DNA of 64,000 nt from a bacterium (GCA_030431975.1 JAUIHP010000010.1:62001-126000), one strand, 5' to 3'; counted from the first letter of the stretch, positions 24,700 to 33,960 are shown. Made by a program: numbers and translations. The notes: a model not told the origin generated them from the letters alone.

Positions 24700-26082
24700 C
24701 TAGCGGATCTTACCCACGGAACCCAGAACCGGGACCCGGAGATGACTCTCGACCTCATTGCTGTCTTTGATCGTGTGGTCGAGCCCGTCCACGATGAAGG
24801 CCAAAGCGACGCCGAGCACGAGGGCGAGGAGGGGGATGATCGCCATACGTACGTAGTCGTTCACACGAATCGGTAGTGCCGGTCCAGCCGGCTGCAGCAC
24901 CAGGACGTTCCAGTCCGAAGAACCGCTTCTTTCGATTCTAGCCTGTATTTGCTTGTCCACCAACGCCGTATAGTTCGCCTTGAGCTGATCGAGGACGCGA
25001 TCGAAGCTGGCGAGGCGGGCTTCCTTCTCCGGAAGAGAGGAAAGCTCGGTGTCCACGACCCGTAACGTCCGGAGAATGGCGTCCTCACGCGCCTTGATAA
25101 CTTCTGCTCGCGCTTCCATATGGCGGATATATCGGCGTGTTTCCTTACGGAGATCCTCGGAAAGAAATGCCACACGGTCTCTTTGGGCCCGGACTTCCGG
25201 ATGGTCGTCCGTGTACTGGGACATCAGGTCGAACATTTGTGACCGCTCCAGGACCAGCTCCGAGCGGATCCGGAACAGAACCTGGTCATCGTGCTCGTCA
25301 GCGTCGCCAAAAGCATACACGTCGGCCTCATCCCCACCGTGGGTCAGGCGGCCCCGCAGGACCTCTCCCTTGGCCTCCACTTCTGCAAGTTCGGCGCGAA
25401 TCCTCGCCAAGTCCACCTCGGCGGTCTGGCGGATGGCCAGGAGGTTGAGGCGCTCGTCCTGGATTCGGACGACCGATTCCTCGTTCATGAAGCGGGCTCG
25501 CTCCTGCTCCCAGTCGTCCAGCTGATCGCGAACCGAATTGATTTCCTCGTCGAAGAACTCCTCGACGGCCGGCACGGCCCGCACCTGGAGGCGGAAGTCC
25601 TCGTAGGCCTCGGTAACGGCCCGGCAACCTTCCTGGGCCGCCTTCGGGTCAGGATCACGGTAGCTCAGGTAAACGACCGCGGACTTCCCGGTGGTCGAGG
25701 CCGAGACATTGGCCGAGGTGAGTTTGATTTCTCCGCCTTCCGAGTCGCGGAGGTTGAGGTCGTCGACCTTGGCCTGCGCCAGCTTGACGATCTGCTGACT
25801 CTGAATGGTCTCGATCTCCGAGTTGAGCTCTTCTTCCCAGGTGAGCAGGCGGACCCGGGAGGTGAACGCCGATTCCTGCTGACCACGACTGATTCGGATG
25901 GTGGCTTCGGACTGGTACTTCACCTCGGAACGGGCGTTGAGCAGAAAGACGATGAGCAGGGCCGCCAGAAACACACCGATGATGATCAACTTCCGACGGA
26001 AGACGACGGATACGAAGTCGCGAAGCGAAACTTCGCGCGCCTCCTCACCGGCTTCTCCATTGGGAAGATAATGCTCGACCAT
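24700..26082 (-). CDS. Wzz-like polysaccharide chain-length determinant
   Basis: A 460-residue inner-membrane co-polymerase: N-terminal helix about 31-50, a large periplasmic coiled-coil region (about 180-400), and C-terminal helix about 417-437 followed by a short cytoplasmic tail. Such proteins set EPS chain length together with the polymerase and a CpsD-type partner; the kinase domain is absent here and supplied by the gene at 22961-23725. It begins 59 bp after the Wza-like gene. Confidence 0.87.
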   Translation of the reverse strand: MVEHYLPNGEAGEEAREVSLRDFVSVVFRRKLIIIGVFLAALLIVFLLNARSEVKYQSEATIRISRGQQESAFTSRVRLLTWEEELNSEIETIQSQQIVKLAQAKVDDLNLRDSEGGEIKLTSANVSASTTGKSAVVYLSYRDPDPKAAQEGCRAVTEAYEDFRLQVRAVPAVEEFFDEEINSVRDQLDDWEQERARFMNEESVVRIQDERLNLLAIRQTAEVDLARIRAELAEVEAKGEVLRGRLTHGGDEADVYAFGDADEHDDQVLFRIRSELVLERSQMFDLMSQYTDDHPEVRAQRDRVAFLSEDLRKETRRYIRHMEARAEVIKAREDAILRTLRVVDTELSSLPEKEARLASFDRVLDQLKANYTALVDKQIQARIERSGSSDWNVLVLQPAGPALPIRVNDYVRMAIIPLLALVLGVALAFIVDGLDHTIKDSNEVESHLRVPVLGSVGKIR

Positions 26083-26141
26083 GTTCGTGTCCTACACTGC
26101 GCACGGGGCGCAAGTTCGATGTCGCGTGGACTTGGCGTCCA

Positions 26142-27074
26142 CTAGTTTCTTCTGATGGTCACTCGGTCTTGCGTCACACTGTAGGCATCCCAACCTTCGA
26201 GATAGAAGTTGAGCGCCGAGATATTCTGACGGAACCACTGATCGACGAACGTATTGACGTTGGCGATGAAGGTCTTCGGTACATAGACGATGTCGTACGG
26301 ACGGAGGAACATGTCATCGCCGTACACACCCTTGTCCAAGGCCTGCTTCAGATCCAACTTGTAAAACTCAGCCTCGTCCTCGCCCACGCGGCGGAAGACG
26401 ACCACACTCTTGCGCTGTCCGGAGTCTTCGAATCCGCCGGCCATCGCGATCGCCTGAAGAACAGTCAGGCCCTTCCGGTAGGGATGGTCGGCCGGGATTT
26501 CAACTTCGCCCATCACGTAGACGACATGCTCACCGTACTCCGTCACCATGACGTCGACGTCGGGGTAGCGGAGATACCTGGAAAGTCTCTGCTCGATGCG
26601 CTGGGAGGCATCGGACACCGTTTGTCCGAGCACGTAGACTGGGTCGGTCCCCGGCGTGGCTATCGTTCCATCCGGAAGAACCTTGGCCCCCCGCGTGAAG
26701 TTCGGCTGGCCGACGACGAGTACGTTGACTTCGTCTCCGACACCGAGCCGGTAGGCCGATTCTTCCGGAGGCAGGTCGGGAATCTCGGCGAGGTCGGGGA
26801 TCCGGAGATCGTCCGGCTCTTCCACGCGACCCTCTCCCGTCCCCGGGTCGGCCGGAGCCGGCGTTTCAGGCCGATTCGGATCCGTCAGCGGAGGGAAGTC
26901 CCGCATTCCGTCTTGCGACTGGAGCCCACTCGCGGAGGGCGCGCAGGCAGCCAGGGTCATGGCCAGGATCGGTGTGATCCAACCCCCTAGGCGGAGACAA
27001 AAGTCGACCGGTCCGCCGTTCTGTGGGAGACGGTGGTTCAGAATGTGCTCCCTTCGCCACGTCATTGCAGACAT
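26142..27074 (-). CDS. Wza-like polysaccharide export lipoprotein
   Basis: A 310-residue outer-membrane export protein. A hydrophobic segment ends in lipobox L-A-A-C (Cys 44), followed by a Pro-rich linker. Next comes the Poly_export domain (YRLGVGDEVNVLVVGQ) and an SLBB-like domain (VYVMGEVEIP...LTVLQAIAMAGG). Upstream in-frame starts at and above 27125 fall inside or before the promoter, so ATG at 27074 (GGTGG 6 bp upstream) or 27065 is the real start. First gene of the EPS operon. Confidence 0.85.
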   Translation of the reverse strand: MSAMTWRREHILNHRLPQNGGPVDFCLRLGGWITPILAMTLAACAPSASGLQSQDGMRDFPPLTDPNRPETPAPADPGTGEGRVEEPDDLRIPDLAEIPDLPPEESAYRLGVGDEVNVLVVGQPNFTRGAKVLPDGTIATPGTDPVYVLGQTVSDASQRIEQRLSRYLRYPDVDVMVTEYGEHVVYVMGEVEIPADHPYRKGLTVLQAIAMAGGFEDSGQRKSVVVFRRVGEDEAEFYKLDLKQALDKGVYGDDMFLRPYDIVYVPKTFIANVNTFVDQWFRQNISALNFYLEGWDAYSVTQDRVTIRRN

Positions 27075-27114
27075 GTTGTCCACCGGTTGCGGGAAGTTCG
27101 TTACTTTCAGGGTA

Positions 27115-27144
27115 ATCTTAGGCAATCCGTTTCAGAGCCGTCAA
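27115..27144 (-). promoter_or_regulatory. Sigma70-type promoter of the EPS operon
   Basis: TTGACG (27139-27144) and TAAGAT (27115-27120) are 18 bp apart on the minus strand, giving a start near 27107 and a leader of about 35 nt before the Wza-like gene. Confidence 0.8.
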
Positions 27145-27263
27145 CCGATGGCGACATCTCCCGCCCGTTCGACCGTTTTGGAAGATATCGGCCATCAGCC
27201 GTATACCCTTCAGTCACAGGGGCCTGGCGGCTCTCCCGATTCCCTTATCCCTGTATATTGTCG

Positions 27264-28241
27264 CTATTTTGAGTCACTTTGCGCGGAGCCGGCAGTTTCC
27301 GCGCCCGAGAGGCGAAGGGCCTGGAAGAGCAAAGGTAGAAGGATCTCGTGTTGACCCACGATGTAGAACCCTCGTCCCCCCTGCATCGTCGGTCGCCGAA
27401 CGACGTTTTCGAAGGGACGGTAGTGCCGGATGAAGTCGAGCACAGCCGTGGTCAGGTCGTCGAAGCGCGTCCCGAGGTTGGTGGCCACCGAAACGGCCTT
27501 GAGGAAGACCTCCGGCAGAATGACCGCAGACCCGGCATTGAGGGCCACCCCCTGGGCCAGCGTCTGCACCTGGGCACAAAGAATGCGAAAGTCACGGGTG
27601 CTGGCCTCCCCGGCCGCGGCGCCGGAGAAGTTCGGGTGCTGGTGATTGATGTCGGTACCCATGGAGACGTGGAGCGTGGCCGGAATCCCCAGCCGGTAGG
27701 CCGAGGCCAGTACGGACTGGGCCGCGTTGGGAGCCTTGTTATCCAGAAACGCCCGCCCCATGCCCTCACCGAGCCCTTCACCGCGGTCCGCGGCGTCGCG
27801 GGTCCAATCGTTGACCCACTGACAGGTCTCTTCGGCCATTCCGAACTTCCCTTCGGGAAGCTGCTTGGCCACGTCCTCGGAGGTCTTGCCGAAAAAGGCC
27901 AACTCCAGATCGTGGATGGCACAGGCGCCGTTCATAGCGACGGAGGTGACCCATCCTTCTTCCATCAGTCGGATGAGTCCCGGGGCCATTCCGGTCTTGA
28001 TGACGTGGGCGCCCAGCATGACCAGCTGACCCGCGCCCCGTTCTTTGGCCAGTCGCCAGTACTCGACCAGCGCTTTGAGATCACGGGCGCCGAGGACGTC
28101 GGGGAGAGAATCCCAAAACTCGGCGAAGGAAGCGGGATCCTGCGCCGGCTCGTGCAGCTGCCCCCGCTCGACCTTGCTGGCACGCTGGCCTACCGGATAG
28201 GTTTGAACCCGACTCAGGTCGACTTCGGGGTATCGGCTCAC
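27264..28241 (-). CDS. Deoxyhypusine-synthase-like conserved protein, function unknown
   Basis: A 325-residue soluble protein. From memory it resembles a bacterial family with GAHVIK-x-G...P-x-L-I-x-L-M-E and NGA-x-x-IHD-x-E-x-A...G-x-TSEDV blocks that some annotation links to the deoxyhypusine-synthase (DHS) NAD-binding fold. The sequence also has VSMGTDINHQHP and a conserved end (DFIRHYRPFENVVRRP). GTG at 28241 has GAGG 6 bp upstream and starts near the conserved YPxxxR-x-S-K-V; a TTG at 28331 would add 30 poorly conserved residues. eIF5A-type hypusination is not expected in bacteria, so the reaction is unknown. Confidence 0.62.
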   Translation of the reverse strand: MSRYPEVDLSRVQTYPVGQRASKVERGQLHEPAQDPASFAEFWDSLPDVLGARDLKALVEYWRLAKERGAGQLVMLGAHVIKTGMAPGLIRLMEEGWVTSVAMNGACAIHDLELAFFGKTSEDVAKQLPEGKFGMAEETCQWVNDWTRDAADRGEGLGEGMGRAFLDNKAPNAAQSVLASAYRLGIPATLHVSMGTDINHQHPNFSGAAAGEASTRDFRILCAQVQTLAQGVALNAGSAVILPEVFLKAVSVATNLGTRFDDLTTAVLDFIRHYRPFENVVRRPTMQGGRGFYIVGQHEILLPLLFQALRLSGAETAGSAQSDSK

Positions 28242-28339
28242 ACTTCGCCTCGATTCGAAGACTCGCTCAATGGCTTGCGGCCGCTCACCCGTGGCGGCCC
28301 TTTTCAAACGGGCGATCTGCGCAGCCGGCAAACTGGCGG

Positions 28340-29344
28340 CTAGTTCGCGGCGGCTCGGCCGCGATCACCCTGCCCACCTCGGGCCACTTCCATTTCCACC
28401 GAACCGGAGCCGTTGTCCAGGGGGCGTTCAAAGCTCTCCAACTCGACGGCAATGGAGCCGACCGGGATCTTGCTCTTCATCTGCACCGGCATCCGCCGAT
28501 CGTCGTCGGTCAGCCAGATGTGGAGACTACCCTCGTTCTTGAAGAAATCACCGCTCTGGAGCATCGGCTCGACGACGACACAATCGAAGGTCCCCGCCGG
28601 CACGGTCACCTTCTCCCGGCGATGCACCTTGACCTTGATCGGATAGTTCTTACGGTCGGTGTGGCTGTCCAGCTCGTAGACATCCCCTTCTTTCAGCGGC
28701 ATCGTCCGCACGAAGTAGAAGGCCGAGAGAACGTCGTAGGCACCCGGGGTCAGATCGACGACCTTGCCGTCATGGTAGTAGGCCTTGGCGTTGTCATGGT
28801 CTTTCCGCACGACCTGATCGCGGCGAAACTTCCCTTCGCGAAGGTGCTTCTTGAAAGCCCAACTCTTGAGGTCACCGGTATCCATGAAGCTCTCGAACTG
28901 GTCCCGTACCGTGTAGATCTTGTCGAAGACCGGATTGGAGACCGCGGTTGAGACGATGTGGTAGCAGGGATGGCCGGAGACGTCCTTCTGCTCCGTGATC
29001 GACATCGTCGCCGTGCCCGCGGGAATGATTCCCCAACGGATGCCGAAGGTGAGCGACTCGCCGACCTGGATGGAGGGATGGTCGCCGGTGCCGACGCGAG
29101 AGTCGCCGGACGTGGAAAGCGTGGACGTATCGTCGCCCCGGACGGTCGAAGCCAGTACGAAGACACCCAGGAAGAAGAGAAACGTCGCGGTCACGATTGC
29201 CAAAGCGTTCGCGGTTTCATGCGATGCTTCCCGGACCGATGCACTCCCCACCGATGCACTTCGGACCGATACACTTCGGACCGATGCGCTCTGGACGCCT
29301 ATGCGGCGACCCTGGACGTGATAGATGTCGGACCGAAACTTCAT
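28340..29344 (-). CDS. DUF3108-domain exported or membrane-anchored protein
   Basis: A 334-residue protein. ATG at 29344 overlaps the dut stop (ATGA) and has AAGGA 7 bp upstream. Residues about 17-42 are repeats of S-A-S-V-R coded by a 15-bp tandem repeat, followed by one hydrophobic helix (about 48-67). The rest is outside the cytoplasm and matches the DUF3108 pattern: GESLTFGIRWGIIPAGTATM, FYFVRTMPL, and a C-terminal WLTDDDRRMPVQMKSKIPVGSI. The family is a beta-sheet fold often linked to the cell envelope; biochemical role unknown. The 45-residue N-region before the helix is unusually long. Confidence 0.8.
   Translation of the reverse strand: MKFRSDIYHVQGRRIGVQSASVRSVSVRSASVGSASVREASHETANALAIVTATFLFFLGVFVLASTVRGDDTSTLSTSGDSRVGTGDHPSIQVGESLTFGIRWGIIPAGTATMSITEQKDVSGHPCYHIVSTAVSNPVFDKIYTVRDQFESFMDTGDLKSWAFKKHLREGKFRRDQVVRKDHDNAKAYYHDGKVVDLTPGAYDVLSAFYFVRTMPLKEGDVYELDSHTDRKNYPIKVKVHRREKVTVPAGTFDCVVVEPMLQSGDFFKNEGSLHIWLTDDDRRMPVQMKSKIPVGSIAVELESFERPLDNGSGSVEMEVARGGQGDRGRAAAN
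29220..29294. repeat. 15-bp tandem repeat (five units) in the DUF3108 gene
   Basis: Five imperfect copies of ACCGATGCACTTCGG code for Ser-Ala-Ser-Val-Arg units before the membrane helix. The period keeps the reading frame, so copy number can vary without loss of the gene. Confidence 0.85.
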
Positions 29345-29793
29345 GGACTTTTCCTTTCTCCGGTGCCGGTGTGGCCAAACCCGCCTCCACCCCGGTCCGT
29401 CTCGTCCAAGTCCTCGCTCCACTCCACCTGGACCGGTATCACCTGCTGGAAAACGATCTGCGCAATTCTTTCACCCTGCCGAATGACAAATGGTTCCAGC
29501 CCCCAGTTCATCAATAGGACACCGATCTCGCCCCGATAGTCACAATCGATGGTTCCCGGTCCGTTGAGGACGCCGACACCGTGTCGAAAGGCCAGTCCGC
29601 TACGCGCCCGAATCTGGCCTTCGTGGCCTTCCGGAATGGCCATTTGGAGACCCGTCGGGATCAGCGCCCAACGTCCGGGCTGCAACGTGACGGACTCTTC
29701 CAGGCAGGCGTAGAGGTCGAAACCGGCCGCCCCTTCCGTCATTCGTTCCGGAAGCCGGGCATTGGGATGGATTCGTTTGCAGGCAACGCGCAT
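29341..29793 (-). CDS. dut: Deoxyuridine 5'-triphosphate nucleotidohydrolase
   Basis: A 150-residue trimeric dUTPase that hydrolyses dUTP to dUMP and pyrophosphate, keeping uracil out of DNA. All five family motifs are visible: AGFDLYA, RSGLA, NGPGTIDCDYRGEI, ERIAQIV and RGGGGFGHTG. ATG at 29793 has GGAGAG upstream and gives the normal length. It is translationally coupled to the DUF3108 gene and follows the M16 peptidase gene by 147 bp. Confidence 0.95.
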   Translation of the reverse strand: MRVACKRIHPNARLPERMTEGAAGFDLYACLEESVTLQPGRWALIPTGLQMAIPEGHEGQIRARSGLAFRHGVGVLNGPGTIDCDYRGEIGVLLMNWGLEPFVIRQGERIAQIVFQQVIPVQVEWSEDLDETDRGGGGFGHTGTGERKSP

Positions 29794-29915
29794 GGCGGCG
29801 ACTCTCCGTGGTTGGGGCGATGCCGTCAAGCCCGACAATCGTTGAAGGTGACGACAATACGATCCATCCGCCCACGACACGGACTAGCTTGGATGAATCG
29901 TGGACAATCCCGGCG

Positions 29916-29942
29916 AGTGTCCTGTCTCAGAGACAGGACACT
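29916..29942. repeat. 27-bp perfect palindrome at the end of the M16 peptidase gene
   Basis: Two exact 13-bp arms meet at one central base; the right arm overlaps the M16 stop codon. The loop is too small and no U-tract follows, so it is not a normal terminator. It may be a cruciform or a dimeric protein site upstream of dut. Confidence 0.8.
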
Positions 29943-31236
29943 AGGCGGTCAGGTCCGAGAGCTGAAGCGCCTCCTGCCCCCGTGGTCCCACGGTGACGAG
30001 GCAGTACTGAGAAGGATCCAGGAATCCCGCGGCGGCCTCGGCGATCTCTTCCGCACGAATGTCATCGATCTCGCGGACCATCTTTTCCAAGGTCGGATGC
30101 GCGCCGTAGTAAAGCTCATCGTAAGCCAGTCGGTTCATCCGCTCGAACATGCTCTCGTAGGAAAGGAAGAGCTGGGTCAGAAGCTGCGCTTTGGCGCTTT
30201 CCAATTCCCACTTCTTCACTCCCTTCTCGGCAAGCTTTCGCATCTCCCTTCCGACTCGGGAAAGAGCGCGGCGTGCTTCGGACGGTTCGACACCCATGTA
30301 GATGGAGAAGATCCCGGTGTCGCGAAGCATCTCGAGATAGGAGTAGACGGTGTAGGCCAGTCCCTGCGATTCCCGAATGCTCTGAAAGAGACGAGAGCTG
30401 ACGCCGGAACCCAGTATGGTGTGAATGACGGAGTGGATGTGCCGCTCCCGCGCCCGCGAGGAAGGGCCTCTGCGCATCAGACAAACCGACGTCTGCTGTA
30501 CGTCCTTTTCCACATGATGATTCGTCGATCGAAACCGCGGCAGTCGCTTGACGCCGTTGGGGACCGGCGACGTGCCGACATGGAGACGTGCGTCGATCTC
30601 TGAGGCCAGTTGCTCAGGGTCGACGTTCCCCGCCGCGGTCACGATGATATTGGGCCGGGTATAGTGGGTCGCATGAAACTTGCGCAGATCGTCGGGCCCC
30701 ATCGCCTTGACCGTTTCCGGCCGACCGAGGATGGGATGACTGAGGCTGTGTCCGGCCCAGATGTGCTCCGTCCCCAGGTCGAAGACGTACTCTTCCGGAC
30801 TGTCCTCGTAGGAGTGGATCTCCTCGATGACGATCTGCCGTTCCTTCTCCAGTTCCTTTTCCCGGAAGCTGACTTCGGAGATCAGCTCGCAGACCAGATC
30901 CACCGCTTGCTTTCGATGTCCCTGAAAGACTCGGGCGTGATAGCAGGTGGTTTCCTTCGTCGTGAAGGCATCGATCTGACCACCCAGCGCTTCCAGTCGC
31001 TTTGCGATCTCGAACGCAGTGCGTCGGTGCGTCCCCTTGAAGACCATGTGCTCAACGAGATGCGCGGCCCCCATCTGTGCAGGCTCTTCGTGTCGTGAGC
31101 CGGAGCGAACCCAAACGCCGAAGGCCAACGAGGGAACCGTCGGCACCGGCTCGGCGAGGAGAAGCAGACCCCCGGGGAGTTCGAGTCGCACAGGAGCCGG
31201 TTGCTCCAGTTTGCCGACCCGTCTCAGGAAGCTCAT
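29941..31236 (-). CDS. M16 family zinc metallopeptidase
   Basis: A 431-residue pitrilysin/MPP-like peptidase. The inverted zinc motif H-L-V-E-H is at 59-63 and the third ligand region EKERQIVIEEI follows about 75 residues later. The second half is the non-catalytic repeat with the R-x-x-x-G-L-A-Y-x-V-Y signature. No signal peptide is seen. It follows pnp, the common neighbourhood of this processing-protease-like group (often called YmxG/PqqL-like) in many bacteria. Confidence 0.92.
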   Translation of the reverse strand: MSFLRRVGKLEQPAPVRLELPGGLLLLAEPVPTVPSLAFGVWVRSGSRHEEPAQMGAAHLVEHMVFKGTHRRTAFEIAKRLEALGGQIDAFTTKETTCYHARVFQGHRKQAVDLVCELISEVSFREKELEKERQIVIEEIHSYEDSPEEYVFDLGTEHIWAGHSLSHPILGRPETVKAMGPDDLRKFHATHYTRPNIIVTAAGNVDPEQLASEIDARLHVGTSPVPNGVKRLPRFRSTNHHVEKDVQQTSVCLMRRGPSSRARERHIHSVIHTILGSGVSSRLFQSIRESQGLAYTVYSYLEMLRDTGIFSIYMGVEPSEARRALSRVGREMRKLAEKGVKKWELESAKAQLLTQLFLSYESMFERMNRLAYDELYYGAHPTLEKMVREIDDIRAEEIAEAAAGFLDPSQYCLVTVGPRGQEALQLSDLTA

Positions 31237-31307
31237 CGTGGTTCCTTTCCCCGTGCGGAACGTGAACGCGTCGGCGCCGGGTCATCCCGGGAACGCATAA
31301 ATGAAAC

Positions 31308-31335
31308 GCGGGACGCGGACGACTCCGCGCCCCGC
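31308..31335 (-). terminator. Intrinsic terminator after pnp
   Basis: A 12-bp GC stem (31308-31319 with 31324-31335, one G-U pair on the minus transcript) with a 4-base loop, followed on the minus strand by a T-rich stretch (GTTTCATTTA). It lies between the pnp stop (31369) and the M16 start (31236). Confidence 0.75.
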
Positions 31336-31368
31336 ATGAATCAAGGCAGGTCTCAATCCCTGATGGGA

Positions 31369-33462
31369 TTAGGTCGTAGCTTCGGACTCCTCGAGCACGG
31401 CCTTGCGGGAAAGGCGAATCTTCCCTTCCTCGTCGACCCCGATGACCTTGACGAGAACGATGTCATCCTCGTTGAGGACGTCCTCGACGCGTGCCACCCG
31501 GTGCGACTCGAGTTCGGAGATGTGAACGAGTCCGTCACGTCCCGGAAGGATCTCGACAAAGGCACCGAAGTTGACGATGCGCTTGACCTTGCCACGGTAG
31601 ACGCGGCCGATCTCCGGATCCTCGGTCAGCGAGCGGACGATGTCGACCGCGCGGTTGGCCATCTCTGCGTCGACGCAGGCGACCTTGACGGTACCGTCGT
31701 CCTCGACGTCGATGGAGGCACCCGTGTCTTCGCAGATCTTCCGGATGACCTTACCGCCGGGCCCAATGACGTCGCGGATACGATCGGGGTTGATGTTCAG
31801 AACGATGATTCGCGGCGCGTGCTGAGAAATCTCTTCGCGCGACGCATCCATCGTCTTCGCCATCTCGCCGAGGATATGAAGCCGTCCCTGACGGGCCTGC
31901 TCCAACGCGTTGGTCAGAACCTCATAGTCGAGGCCCTTGATCTTGATGTCCATCTGGATGGCGGTGATGCCTTCCGAGGTTCCCGCGACCTTGAAGTCCA
32001 TGTCACCGAGGTGATCCTCGACGCCGAGGATGTCGGAAAGGACGCACGTGTCGTCTCCTTCCTGAATCAGTCCCATGGCGATACCGGCTACCGGCGCCTT
32101 GATCGGGACACCGGCGTCCATGAGAGCGAGCGTTCCTCCACAGACCGAAGCCATCGAGGAAGAACCGTTCGACTCGAGGATGTCCGAGACGATGCGAATG
32201 GTGTAGGGAAAGCGCTCCGTCGCGGGAAGAATCGGAGTCAGGGCGCGCTCGGCGAGCATTCCGTGTCCGATCTCACGACGACCGGGGCCGCGCAGTGGGC
32301 GAACCTCACCGACGGAGTACGGCGGGAAGTTGTAGTGAAGCATGAAGGTCTTCCAGGACTGGCCGAGAAGCTCCTCGATTTTCTGCTCGTCCGCGGTCGT
32401 ACCCAGGGTGGCGACGACGAGCGCCTGCGTCTGCCCGCGGGTGAAGACGGCGCTTCCGTGCGTTCGCGGAAGAACCGAGACCTTCGACCAGATCGGCCGA
32501 ACATCGTCGAGACCGCGACCGTCCGTACGCTTGTGCTCCTTGAGGATCATCATGCGCATGGACGACTTCTCGATACCATGCAGCACGCTGGAAATGTCGT
32601 CGGCACCGTCGGGGAACTGGTCCGCAAACTTTTCCTTGGTCGCTTCCTTGAGCGCGCTGAAGGCTTCGTCGCGTTCTTCCTTCTCCGCGATCCGAACGAT
32701 CTCCTCGATCCGGTTCTTGGCCTCGGCCGTGACCGCGTCGACGATTTCCGGATTGATTTCCTTCGAAGGAATCTCGCGGGTCGGCTTGGCGTTGCGGGAG
32801 ATGATCTCCTTCTGCGCCGAGTTGATCTCGCGAATGACCTCGTGGGCCTTGCGCAGACCGCCCAGGAACTGCTCCTCGGTGATCTCGTCGGACTCGCCTT
32901 CGACCATGACGATCGAGTCGTCGGTTCCGGCGATGATCACGTCCATGACGCTCTGTTCCAGCTGCTCGACCGTCGGGTTGATGACGTACTCGCCGTCGAC
33001 CAGCCCGACCCGAACGGCGGAAAGCGGTCCGGGGAACGGGAGCCCGCACATGTTGACCGCGCAGCTCGCGCCGCAAAGCGCGATGACATCGGCGTCGTTC
33101 TCCTGGTCACTGGAGATGACTTCCGTCATGACCTGGATTTCAAAACGACAGGACTTGTCGAACATGGGACGAAGCGTCCGGTCGATGATCCGGGAGGAGA
33201 GAATCTCTTTTCCCGTCGGCCGGCCTTCACGCTTGAAAAAGCCGCCGGGAATCTTCCCCGCGGCGTAGGTCTTTTCCCGGTACTCGACGAAGAGCGGGAG
33301 GAAGTCGCGATCCGCTTCCCGCTTCGAAACGACGACGGTGCAGAGGACCACAGTGTCGCCGAAACGAACGATGCAGGACCCTTGAGCCTGCTTGGCCAAC
33401 TCACCGGTTTCAAAAGATAGATCGAGTTCGCCGATACGAACTTCGGATTTGTCGATTTTCAA
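31369..33462 (-). CDS. pnp: Polynucleotide phosphorylase
   Basis: A 697-residue 3'-5' phosphorolytic exoribonuclease. Two RNase PH domains flank a helical linker; the second carries SDILGVEDHLGDMDFKVAGT with the catalytic acidic residues. The KH domain (GPGGKVIRKICEDTGASIDVEDDG) and the C-terminal S1 domain (VYRGKVKRIVNFGAFVEILP) are complete, and the length is typical. It lies 213 bp downstream of rpsO, the classical arrangement, with an intergenic hairpin at 33625-33651. Confidence 0.97.
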   Translation of the reverse strand: MKIDKSEVRIGELDLSFETGELAKQAQGSCIVRFGDTVVLCTVVVSKREADRDFLPLFVEYREKTYAAGKIPGGFFKREGRPTGKEILSSRIIDRTLRPMFDKSCRFEIQVMTEVISSDQENDADVIALCGASCAVNMCGLPFPGPLSAVRVGLVDGEYVINPTVEQLEQSVMDVIIAGTDDSIVMVEGESDEITEEQFLGGLRKAHEVIREINSAQKEIISRNAKPTREIPSKEINPEIVDAVTAEAKNRIEEIVRIAEKEERDEAFSALKEATKEKFADQFPDGADDISSVLHGIEKSSMRMMILKEHKRTDGRGLDDVRPIWSKVSVLPRTHGSAVFTRGQTQALVVATLGTTADEQKIEELLGQSWKTFMLHYNFPPYSVGEVRPLRGPGRREIGHGMLAERALTPILPATERFPYTIRIVSDILESNGSSSMASVCGGTLALMDAGVPIKAPVAGIAMGLIQEGDDTCVLSDILGVEDHLGDMDFKVAGTSEGITAIQMDIKIKGLDYEVLTNALEQARQGRLHILGEMAKTMDASREEISQHAPRIIVLNINPDRIRDVIGPGGKVIRKICEDTGASIDVEDDGTVKVACVDAEMANRAVDIVRSLTEDPEIGRVYRGKVKRIVNFGAFVEILPGRDGLVHISELESHRVARVEDVLNEDDIVLVKVIGVDEEGKIRLSRKAVLEESEATT

Positions 33463-33624
33463 TTTGTTCTCCGATCGGCCGCGTCATCCTTGGACGCAGA
33501 CCGAGGACGTGGAATCTCGCGTAGGTTCCGCCGCATCCCGGGACCTTCCCGGATCATCTAGGCGGATGGCAGACAACCGGCCGGGGATCGTCGGGCGACG
33601 ATGCCGACCATGTAACGAACAGCA

Positions 33625-33651
33625 CCGGCGCGGCGAGTGACGCCGCACCGG
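33625..33651 (-). promoter_or_regulatory. rpsO-pnp intergenic hairpin
   Basis: An 11-bp stem with a 5-base loop (33625-33635 with 33641-33651); one pair is G-U on the minus transcript. No clean U-tract follows. By analogy with the E. coli rpsO-pnp spacer it may be a partial terminator or an RNase III site for pnp control. Confidence 0.55.
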
Positions 33652-33675
33652 ATACCGTCGTGCGAGTTCCGTGAT

Positions 33676-33945
33676 TTAGCGACGGAGACCGAGGTCTTTG
33701 ACCAGCTGACGATACGCATCCAGCTTGGTCCGACGCAGGTAGTCGAGCAGCTTGCGCCGACGCCCGACCATGCGGAGCAAGCCGCGCCTCGAGTGGTGAT
33801 CCGTCGTGTGCGTACGGAAGTGCTCCGTCAGATGACGAATCTTCTCCGTTAGGAGAGCGATCTGAACTTCGGGCGAACCGGAGTCCTGACCGTGCAGCTT
33901 GTACTTTTCGATGACGTCTTGTTTCTGTTCCCTCGTCAGGGGCAT
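33676..33945 (-). CDS. rpsO: 30S ribosomal protein S15
   Basis: An 89-residue S15 with the family blocks [35 protein letters not shown] and the R-Y/A-Y-R-Q-L-V end. ATG at 33945 is preceded by GGAGG. It binds 16S rRNA at a three-way junction and in many bacteria represses its own mRNA. The leader here holds two hairpins and its own promoter. Confidence 0.97.
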   Translation of the reverse strand: MPLTREQKQDVIEKYKLHGQDSGSPEVQIALLTEKIRHLTEHFRTHTTDHHSRRGLLRMVGRRRKLLDYLRRTKLDAYRQLVKDLGLRR

Positions 33946-33960
33946 CCTTTTCCTCCATAG

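Noticed and set aside
31201-33420. 739-codon plus-strand frame opposite pnp
   Set aside because: Antisense shadow of a complete pnp gene.
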